DNA of 7,007 bases from positions 1-7,007 of the forward strand of contig JALUJC010000128.1 in assembly GCA_027053375.1 (NCBI GenBank). The letters run 5' to 3'. Made by a program: the position numbers and the translations under genes. The notes beneath the pieces were generated by a model. That model made no database searches, was not told where the DNA came from, and was given only the letters and a program-made list of their open reading frames with translations. This DNA comes from Caldifarciminota bacterium (GTDB lineage Bacteria; Hydrothermota; Hydrothermia; S141-80). Positions 1-5,721 of this stretch are shown here, in pieces (the first letter of the stretch is position 1; the number at the start of each line of letters is the position of its first letter).

Positions 1-1
1 G

Positions 2-2482
2 CGTCTGGGACTCACCGTGGACGTGATTCAGTCTGGAATGGGTCCGGAGGAGCGACGTCGGGCTTATGGGGCGGATATTACCTACGGAACCAACAATGAG
101 TTCGGGTTTGACTACCTCCGGGATCACATGGTGTTCCAGAAGGAACATAAGGTTCAGCGGGGGCATTTTTACGCCATCATTGATGAGGTGGACTCCATTC
201 TGATTGATGAAGCCCGAACCCCCCTGATCATTTCGGGACCCGTGGAGCGGTCCAATGTGGAGCACTATGCCCGGATGCGTCCCTATGTTGAGAAGGTGGT
301 CAAAGCGCAACAGCGGCTGATTCGGGAGATTCTTGCGGAAGCGGAGCGCCTGATGAAGAAGGGGGCGCTGGATCAGGCGGCCGTCAAGCTTCTTCAGGTG
401 CGCAAGGGACATCCCAAATCCAAACGGCTGTTTCGACTGCTGCAGGAACCGGGCATGATGAAGCGGGTGGACCAGGTGGAACTGGAGTACATGAAAGAGA
501 AAAAGATGCACGAACTGGAAGAGGCGCTCTACTTTGTGGTGGATGAAAAGAGCCACAGCGTGGAGCTTACAGAAAAGGGGCGCCAGTTCCTCCAGAAAGA
601 ACCCGAATTGAAGGATGTGTTTTTGCTACCGGACCTGTCCACCCTGATTGCAGAGATTGATGCGCGGGAGGATCTGCTGCCCCGCGAAAAGATTGTGGAG
701 AAAGAGCGGATTTATCGTGAATATTCCGCCAAGATGGACAACGTCCACGCCATCAAACAGCTCCTGAAAGCCTATATGCTCTACGAACGGGACGTGGACT
801 ACGTGGTGCAGGAGGGGCAGGTGATCATTGTGGACGAGTTCACAGGTCGGCTGATGCCGGGTCGTCGCTGGAGCGACGGCCTCCACGAAGCGGTGGAGGC
901 GAAGGAGAAAGTGCGGGTCCAGGAAGAGACCCAGACCCTGGCCACCATTACCCTGCAGAACTATTTCCGCATGTACGAAAAACTGGCCGGGATGACCGGA
1001 ACTGCAGCCACAGAGGCGCAGGAGTTCTGGGAGATCTACAAGCTGGATGTGGTGGTGATTCCCACCAACCGGCCCGTGCGCCGCATTGATTACCCCGACA
1101 TCATTTTTAAAACCAAACGGGAAAAATACAATGCGGTGATTGAAGAAATTGTGAAATGGCACAAAAAGGGACGTCCCATTCTGGTGGGGACCACCTCCAT
1201 TGAAGTGTCCGAACTGCTTTCACGCATGCTCAAGGCCCGGAAAATTCCCCACCATGTGCTGAATGCCAAGCATCACGAGAAAGAGGCCCAGATCGTGGCA
1301 CGGGCTGGCCAGAAGGGGGCGGTCACCATCGCCACCAACATGGCCGGTCGGGGAACGGATATCAAACTGGGCCCCGGGGTCCTGGAAGGGTTTGACCCCG
1401 AGAAAACCCCGAAAGAAGAGTGGGGGAACTGGGGCCTGTATGTGATCGGGACTGAACGACATGAGTCCCGGGGGGTTGACAACCAGCTCCGGGGCCGTGC
1501 GGGACGTCAGGGAGATCCCGGTGCATCCCGGTTTTTCCTGTCGCTGGAGGACGATCTGCTCCGTCTTTTTGGTTCGGATCGGGTGATGGAGCTCATGGAG
1601 CGCTTCGGGAAAGAGGATGAGGGCCCCATTGAGTCCAAACTGGTCACCCGTGCCATCAGCAACGCCCAGAAACGGGTGGAGATGCACAACTTCCAGATCC
1701 GGAAGCGCCTGCTGGAATACGACGACGTGATGAACAAGCAGCGCGAGGTGATTTACCAGATGCGGGACGAACTTCTGGAAGGGATGGAGATGAAGGACGT
1801 GGTGCTCCAGTATCTGGAGGAGATTGTGGACCAGAAACTGGACGAGCACCTTCCTCCTGATGTCCCGCCTGAAGGATGGAACTGGGATGGTTTCAAAGAA
1901 GATCTTGCACTGGTTTTCCTGGTGGATTTCCATGATCTGGAACGTCTGAACGATCGTGAGGAAGTGAGACAGACGGTCCTGGAGCGCCTGAAAAAGGTAT
2001 ATGAAGAGCGCGAACAGGTCTTTACACCGGAACGAATGCGTGAAATTGAGCGCTATGTGCTGCTGACCACCCTGGATGAAGCCTGGCGAGAACATCTTTA
2101 TCAGCTGGATCATCTCCGAACATGGGTCTTCTTCCGTGCCTATGCCCAGAAAGACCCACTTGTGGAATACAAGCAGGAAAGCTTCCGGATGTTTGAGGAG
2201 TTGATGGATCGTATCCGGAAAGAGAGTGTGATGAAGCTCTTCCGAATCCAGCTACCCCAGACGCAAACTCTGAAGTTCCCCCGGCGATTCAGGGATCGCA
2301 TGGTGGCGTTTAAGCCTTCCACGGAGGATGCAGGTGCACAACCTGCGGCGGCGGGTACGCCTGTGGTTCCTTCCGGTCCGTCCCAGGCTCCGCAGCAGCC
2401 CCGTCTTTCGCGAGCCCAGCGGCGTGCCATGAGAAAACGTCGGACGGTCCAGCGTCGGGGAGATCTGGAAATTGAGCGGTAA
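2..2482 (+). CDS. secA: Preprotein translocase ATPase SecA (5'-truncated by window edge)
   Basis: SecA is the cytosolic motor that drives unfolded preproteins through SecYEG using ATP. The frame is open from base 2 (RLGLT before the GTG at 17), so that GTG is internal. Aligned to E. coli SecA from memory, about 150 N-terminal residues, including Walker A, lie outside the window; full length would be near 975 residues. Counting from the codon at 17: YGTNNEFGFDYLRD at 23-36, DEVD of Walker B at 56-59 with IDEARTPLIISG following, preprotein-binding region about 75-265, MTGTA 326-330, TIATNMAGRGTDI 437-449, GTERHES 478-484, QLRGRAGRQGD 490-500, scaffold YDDVMNKQREVIY 568-580, and two-helix-finger tip RAYAQKDP 707-714 retaining the Tyr. 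The preprotein-binding region has about 50 extra residues (about 91-165) relative to E. coli. The C-terminus lacks the Cys-rich zinc motif and ends in a Pro/Ala/Gln linker plus an Arg-rich tail. First visible gene of the plus-strand operon; its end overlaps the next gene by 11 bases. Confidence 0.98.
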   Translation, partial: RLGLTVDVIQSGMGPEERRRAYGADITYGTNNEFGFDYLRDHMVFQKEHKVQRGHFYAIIDEVDSILIDEARTPLIISGPVERSNVEHYARMRPYVEKVVKAQQRLIREILAEAERLMKKGALDQAAVKLLQVRKGHPKSKRLFRLLQEPGMMKRVDQVELEYMKEKKMHELEEALYFVVDEKSHSVELTEKGRQFLQKEPELKDVFLLPDLSTLIAEIDAREDLLPREKIVEKERIYREYSAKMDNVHAIKQLLKAYMLYERDVDYVVQEGQVIIVDEFTGRLMPGRRWSDGLHEAVEAKEKVRVQEETQTLATITLQNYFRMYEKLAGMTGTAATEAQEFWEIYKLDVVVIPTNRPVRRIDYPDIIFKTKREKYNAVIEEIVKWHKKGRPILVGTTSIEVSELLSRMLKARKIPHHVLNAKHHEKEAQIVARAGQKGAVTIATNMAGRGTDIKLGPGVLEGFDPEKTPKEEWGNWGLYVIGTERHESRGVDNQLRGRAGRQGDPGASRFFLSLEDDLLRLFGSDRVMELMERFGKEDEGPIESKLVTRAISNAQKRVEMHNFQIRKRLLEYDDVMNKQREVIYQMRDELLEGMEMKDVVLQYLEEIVDQKLDEHLPPDVPPEGWNWDGFKEDLALVFLVDFHDLERLNDREEVRQTVLERLKKVYEEREQVFTPERMREIERYVLLTTLDEAWREHLYQLDHLRTWVFFRAYAQKDPLVEYKQESFRMFEELMDRIRKESVMKLFRIQLPQTQTLKFPRRFRDRMVAFKPSTEDAGAQPAAAGTPVVPSGPSQAPQQPRLSRAQRRAMRKRRTVQRRGDLEIER
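2457..2462 (+). promoter_or_regulatory. Shine-Dalgarno for the GGDEF gene, inside secA
   Basis: GGGGAG lies 9 bases before the TTG at 2472, within the last codons of secA. It supports the otherwise weak TTG as the start and implies that ribosomes finishing secA can reinitiate on the cyclase gene. Confidence 0.6.
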
Positions 2483-3593
2483 GCGCCGATCCAGGAAACC
2501 GGTATCAGATCTTCGTCCGCTCCTTTCGCAGCGTCCGGAGGCCTACTGGATCGGTGCGTTTTTCCTTCTTCAGGAGCTGGTGCTTCAGCTCCATCGAACC
2601 CGATCCCTTGAAGAAGCACTCCAGGGTGTGGTGGATGCAGCATCGGAGCTCCTGGGTGTGAAGTATGCCAGTGTGATTCTTGTGGATCTGGAGCAGCGGA
2701 AATTCCTGCGCAGCGCCTCCAACGATCCCACCCGTCCTCCCCAGAGTACCTGGCAATATCTTCGCCCCAACGGGCTCACCCTCCATGTGGCCCGTCGGAA
2801 GGAGATTGAAGTTATTGAAGACGTACGATCTCATCCCCTGGCGAACAATCCTATCCTGGGAGAACTGGGCATACAGTCTCTGATGGCCATTCCCATTGCG
2901 GGTTCGGAGGGTGTGATCGGGGTGCTGTATGCCATGTCGGACGTGCCCCGCACATTTGATCAGATTGACATTTTTCTGGCACGGACCCTTGCAGCACATG
3001 CCGCAACAGCCATAGAGAACCATCGTTTGCAGCAGCAGCTTCGTCAGATGGCGCTTACCGATCCCCTGACCGGACTGGCCAACCGGCGGGCTTATATGGA
3101 CCGTCTGGAAATGGAACTGCAGCGTCTCACCAGGGGGTATACCAGCCGGCTGGGAATTGTGCAGATGGACCTGGACTATCTGAAGGATGTGAATGACCGC
3201 TTTGGACATCAGACAGGCGATCGGTATATTCAGGCCTTTGCCGAGGCGCTTCGCCAGTCCGTGAGAGAAACAGATGTGGCAGGGAGAATCGGGGGAGACG
3301 AATTTGCGCTGGTGCTTCTTGAGGTGGAATCGGTTCAGGTGGTGCTGGAGATCCTTCGCCGAATTCAGCAGGCATGGGAACAGCTTGTGGGGGAAGCGTT
3401 ACGTTCTCTTGCCTCTTTCAGTGCCGGGGTAGTGATGATCCCCGCACAGGGGGAAGCGCAAACCTATTCCCTGGATCAGGTCTATGCACGTGTGGATGAA
3501 GCCCTTTATCAGGCGAAGAATCTGGGGCGTTCCCGGGTGGTGTATGAGGGTGAATCTTCCGGGGTGCTCCGGTTGAAGGAGGAACCATCATGA
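2472..3593 (+). CDS. GAF-GGDEF diguanylate cyclase
   Basis: Predicted cytosolic enzyme making c-di-GMP from two GTP, with an N-terminal sensor domain. The 373 residues comprise a short basic leader (1-20), a GAF domain (about 37-186), a connecting helix (about 183-195, IENHRLQQQLRQ), and a GGDEF domain (about 195-358). Visible GGDEF signatures are DPLTGLANRR 197-206, the metal and nucleotide segment MDLDYLKDVNDRFGH 232-246, intact GGDEF 274-278, and ALYQAKNLGRSRV 344-356. The inhibitory I-site RxxD is present as RETD 265-268, five residues before GGDEF, so product feedback is expected. There is no membrane helix; the GAF ligand cannot be read from sequence. The start is TTG at 2472, supported by the upstream Shine-Dalgarno; no in-frame ATG occurs until inside the GAF domain. 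It overlaps the secA end by 11 bases and the next gene by 4 (ATGA), indicating coupled translation. Catalytic activity is inferred from intact motifs. Confidence 0.95.
   Translation: MSGKRRSRKPVSDLRPLLSQRPEAYWIGAFFLLQELVLQLHRTRSLEEALQGVVDAASELLGVKYASVILVDLEQRKFLRSASNDPTRPPQSTWQYLRPNGLTLHVARRKEIEVIEDVRSHPLANNPILGELGIQSLMAIPIAGSEGVIGVLYAMSDVPRTFDQIDIFLARTLAAHAATAIENHRLQQQLRQMALTDPLTGLANRRAYMDRLEMELQRLTRGYTSRLGIVQMDLDYLKDVNDRFGHQTGDRYIQAFAEALRQSVRETDVAGRIGGDEFALVLLEVESVQVVLEILRRIQQAWEQLVGEALRSLASFSAGVVMIPAQGEAQTYSLDQVYARVDEALYQAKNLGRSRVVYEGESSGVLRLKEEPS
3576..3582 (+). promoter_or_regulatory. Strong Shine-Dalgarno for the small membrane protein
   Basis: AAGGAGG, a perfect anti-16S match, sits 7 bases before the ATG at 3590 and inside the last codons of the cyclase gene. 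It is the best ribosome-binding site in the window and strongly supports the short downstream gene as real. Confidence 0.85.
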
Positions 3594-3892
3594 GTACAAC
3601 ACCGCTGTGGATTGTGGCCTTTGCGTTGCTGATCCTGGATCTTTTGCTGCTCGGGGTCTTTGCGTTGCTGTACTGGTTGCTGATTGATCTGCGATTGTTG
3701 GTCCGGCGTCTTGACCAGATGGTACAGGCCATGGAGCCCGAACTGGAACAACTGTCTCGTGCTTCCCGGGAACTGGTGGAACAGTTGAGGGATCACCCGC
3801 TGTTACGGTTCCGTCCGGAACTCATCGGCCTGGACCGATGGATTGGACGGGCTGTGCTGAAAGTCTTCCGATTGCGGCGTGGAAAGGGATGA
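3590..3892 (+). CDS. Small single-pass membrane protein, unknown function
   Basis: I do not recognise a family. The 100-residue product has a very hydrophobic N-terminal helix at about 6-32, containing Asp17 and a repeated FALL motif (11-14 and 24-27). An amphipathic, probably coiled-coil stretch follows (about 33-67, with LVRRLDQMVQAMEPELEQL), and the C-terminus is basic (RLRRGKG). There is no Cys and no cleavable signal-peptide pattern. Few charges precede the helix and basic residues follow it, so by the positive-inside rule the C-terminal part is probably cytoplasmic. Reality is supported by the perfect Shine-Dalgarno and by 4-base ATGA overlaps at both ends, with the cyclase gene (3590-3593) and with alr (3889-3892). 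The shape suggests a membrane-anchored adaptor or oligomerising protein, possibly linked to SecA or the cyclase; that role is inference from position only. Confidence 0.85.
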   Translation: MSTTPLWIVAFALLILDLLLLGVFALLYWLLIDLRLLVRRLDQMVQAMEPELEQLSRASRELVEQLRDHPLLRFRPELIGLDRWIGRAVLKVFRLRRGKG

Positions 3893-5058
3893 ACCCCCGT
3901 CTTCGCATCCTTCGGGATGCGGTGGTCCATAATACCCGGATTCTGCTGGAGCGTTCTGGTGTTTCCCGGATGGTGGCTGTGGTCAAGGACGATGCCTATG
4001 GGGTGGGGGTTTCCTGGTGGCTCCGTGTTCTTCCCGTGGAACAGGTGGCCTGGTATGCCGTGGCCACGCCGGATGAGATCTCACCGCTGAGGACCCTGGG
4101 GGTCCCTCCGGATCGTATTCTGCTGCTGTATCCCTTTTATGATCATGGACTTTTTCGGGAGATTGGAAAAGAAGGGGTGCACGTGGCGCTGGGTTCCAGG
4201 GAGATGTTTGATCTTGTCACCGCAGACCCGGAGGTGATTCCTCCGGAGCGGATCCATGTATCCCTGGATCTGGATATGGTCCGGACAGGGTTCGGCTGGG
4301 AGGAATGGAGTGAATGTGTTTCCCGCTGGCCCTGGGACCGTCCCCCGCGTGCGTGGATGGGACATTTTGCCCACACCCCGGAAGACGGTTCACCTTTTGA
4401 GGAGACGGTCAGAAAAGCGCACGTGTATCATGAGCGACTGCGTTCATTCTGGCATCAGGAAGTCCCTGCGCATCTTGCCAACACAGCGGTGGCGCTGGGT
4501 GGCATTTCCCTGCCCCAGCGCTGGATCCGCCCCGGGATCGGGCTTTTCGGGGTGCATCCGGTACGGAAAGAACCGGATCCTCTGCGTTTTGCCCTGCGTC
4601 TGGAAGCTCCTCTGGTTCAGGTGCATGATGTCCCTGCCGGGACGGGTGTGAGCTATGGCCACCGGTTTGTGACTTCCCGCCCCGGCCGCATCGGGGTACT
4701 GCGGATCGGATATGGAGACGGACTTCCGCGCGCCCTCAGTGGGAAGGGCTGGGCGATCTTCCGGGGATTCCAGGCTCCACTGGTGGGTGCCATCACCATG
4801 GATCTCACCCTTGTGGATCTCACCCATCTGCCCTTTGTACCCAATCCCGGCGAATGGGCGTTGCTTCTCGGAGAACCTCCCGCCATGGATCTCTGGACGT
4901 GGGCTGAGGCTGCCGGAACCATTCCCTATGAGGCACTCACCCATCTGTCTGTTCGGATCCAACGTGAGATCGTGGAAGCGGATCAGCCCACCACGAGCCA
5001 GAGAATTCCTCCCGCCACAAGCCCGGCACCAAGGTCATCCAGCAAAATGCCAAGATAG
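3889..5058 (+). CDS. alr: Alanine racemase (PLP-dependent)
   Basis: Interconverts L- and D-alanine with pyridoxal phosphate, supplying D-Ala for peptidoglycan; cytosolic. The start is ATG 3889, which gives 389 residues, overlaps the preceding stop as ATGA, and puts the barrel's first strand at the N-terminus. An in-frame ATG at 3838 would add 17 unrelated residues read from the preceding gene. N-terminal barrel: PLP Lys33 in VVKDDAYGVG (31-40), the D-x-x-M-x-R segment Asp127/Met130/Arg132, HFAHTPEDG 159-167, HLANTA 195-200, and RPGIGLFG 214-221. C-terminal domain: VSYG with the catalytic Tyr256, GYGDGLPR 274-281, Met304-Asp305, and GTIPYEALT 343-351. Deviations: KDD replaces the usual KAN/KAD; Ser125 sits where the carbamylated Lys129 of the Geobacillus enzyme would be; Leu follows the Met-Asp pair where Gln is common. 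The conserved core ends near residue 361. The last 24 residues, rich in Pro, Ser and Arg, are antisense to the convergent gene. The site just upstream of ATG is purine-rich but poorly spaced, so translation is probably coupled. Confidence 0.95.
   Translation: MNPRLRILRDAVVHNTRILLERSGVSRMVAVVKDDAYGVGVSWWLRVLPVEQVAWYAVATPDEISPLRTLGVPPDRILLLYPFYDHGLFREIGKEGVHVALGSREMFDLVTADPEVIPPERIHVSLDLDMVRTGFGWEEWSECVSRWPWDRPPRAWMGHFAHTPEDGSPFEETVRKAHVYHERLRSFWHQEVPAHLANTAVALGGISLPQRWIRPGIGLFGVHPVRKEPDPLRFALRLEAPLVQVHDVPAGTGVSYGHRFVTSRPGRIGVLRIGYGDGLPRALSGKGWAIFRGFQAPLVGAITMDLTLVDLTHLPFVPNPGEWALLLGEPPAMDLWTWAEAAGTIPYEALTHLSVRIQREIVEADQPTTSQRIPPATSPAPRSSSKMPR
4983..5058. other. Convergent coding overlap of alr and VanZ-PgpA gene (76 bp)
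   Basis: The alr stop TAG is at 5056-5058 and the minus-strand stop TGA at 4985-4983, so the two genes share 76 bases tail to tail. Third codon positions of both frames fall on the same base pairs. On the minus strand the region encodes conserved PgpA sequence (the LLDDLGAG segment and last helix); on the plus strand it encodes only a non-conserved alr tail. I see no hairpin with a T-run here, so neither operon has an obvious intrinsic terminator at its end. Confidence 0.9.
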
Positions 5059-5717
5059 GGAACCCGTTCCAGATGCCGGATTCCAGGGGGTTTGGCGATA
5101 TCCAGAATCCGGAATAACACAAAGGCGGCTGTGTAATTCTTCCAGGAAAAAGGGATCAAAAGAAGGGCCGCCCCCATCCCCAGCATTTCGTCCAGCACAA
5201 TCCATGAAGGATCATCGGGACCATCCAGCAGGTGCAGAATGCTCTGCCACCCTGCCAGTGTGAAAAATACCAGCATGCCCAGAAGCGTGAGCGGCGAGGG
5301 CTGAAGCCACCCCATTAGAAGCACCATCGCCAGGCTGGCATAGGTCCCGGGTCCACCGGGGAGATTTCCCATCCCCAGTCCACTCAACAGCCACCTGTCC
5401 AGATGGGGCCGAATACGATGCGGCAGGAGATACCCGGCGGTTCCCCCCAGCAGGTCCATCACCCAGTCCCCCAGTTCGCGGCTCCGGTAGGGGGTCATGG
5501 ATTGAACGAATTCCAGAAGAAGCCCCACCAGAATCATGGTCTGGAGGCCGCAGAAGTCCCGTTTCCTGTAGCCAATGTAGAAACCCGCGAGAAAGAACGC
5601 GGCGAGGTGGATCAGTTTGTCCGTTGGGAGGGAGGGACCCCCGATCCGGGCAGGGAGAACGCCCCAGAGAAAGATCACCCCCAGGAGGAGGACCCCCGTC
5701 CTGCGCGATGTACCCAT
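4983..5717 (-). CDS. VanZ-like / phosphatidylglycerophosphatase A fusion membrane protein
   Basis: Integral membrane protein of 244 residues with two domains in one uninterrupted frame. Residues about 7-100 match the VanZ-like family: helix 7-22, DKLIHLAAFFLAG 33-45, LLLEFVQSM 66-74 (Glu69, Gln72), then Arg78/Arg80, Asp84, Asp88 and GGTAGYLL 91-98. Residues about 110-244 match PgpA, which dephosphorylates phosphatidylglycerophosphate to phosphatidylglycerol: GLGMGNLPGGPGT 113-125, DDP 168-170, VLDEMLG 174-180, FRILDIAKPPGI 202-213, and LLDDLGAGLVAG 225-236. The acidic DE and DD pairs expected in the PgpA active site are intact. ATG 5717 is preferred, four bases after the upstream HD-GYP stop, with a weak GGA 9 bases before it. 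A GTG at 5756 would add 13 residues and overlap the HD-GYP gene by 35 bases, but the added stretch is not hydrophobic or conserved-looking. The VanZ-like part has no established activity; teicoplanin resistance is known only for VanZ itself. Confidence 0.9.
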   Translation of the reverse strand: MGTSRRTGVLLLGVIFLWGVLPARIGGPSLPTDKLIHLAAFFLAGFYIGYRKRDFCGLQTMILVGLLLEFVQSMTPYRSRELGDWVMDLLGGTAGYLLPHRIRPHLDRWLLSGLGMGNLPGGPGTYASLAMVLLMGWLQPSPLTLLGMLVFFTLAGWQSILHLLDGPDDPSWIVLDEMLGMGAALLLIPFSWKNYTAAFVLFRILDIAKPPGIRHLERVPYLGILLDDLGAGLVAGGILWLVVG

Positions 5718-5721
5718 AGAT

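Noticed and set aside
626..1162. 178-codon open frame on the minus strand opposite secA
   Set aside because: Shadow of SecA; His/Leu-rich sequence with no recognisable family or ribosome-binding site.
1220..2113. 297-codon open frame on the minus strand opposite secA
   Set aside because: It lies entirely antisense to well-conserved SecA sequence, shows no domain motif, and follows from codon bias in a GC-rich gene.
2505..3209. 234-codon open frame on the minus strand opposite the GGDEF gene
   Set aside because: The GAF and GGDEF motifs on the plus strand are unambiguous; the antisense product has no coherent domain.
3620..3670. Direct repeat TTTGCGTTGCTG spaced by 39 bases
   Set aside because: It encodes FALL twice inside one transmembrane helix; a chance repeat from leucine-rich hydrophobic coding is sufficient explanation.
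3838..3888. Upstream ATG at 3838 as the alr start
   Set aside because: The added 17 residues are an out-of-frame read of the conserved-looking end of the small membrane protein, and the ATGA at 3889 fits the operon pattern and the usual alr N-terminus better.
4970..4996. Inverted repeat TCGTGG/CCACGA near the ends of the convergent genes, considered as a bidirectional terminator
   Set aside because: Only a 6-bp stem with a 15-base loop and no T-run on either side; it lies within conserved coding sequence.
4712..5263. 183-codon plus-strand frame spanning the end of alr and the VanZ-PgpA gene
   Set aside because: It runs out of frame through conserved alr sequence and antisense through conserved PgpA sequence, so it is chance.
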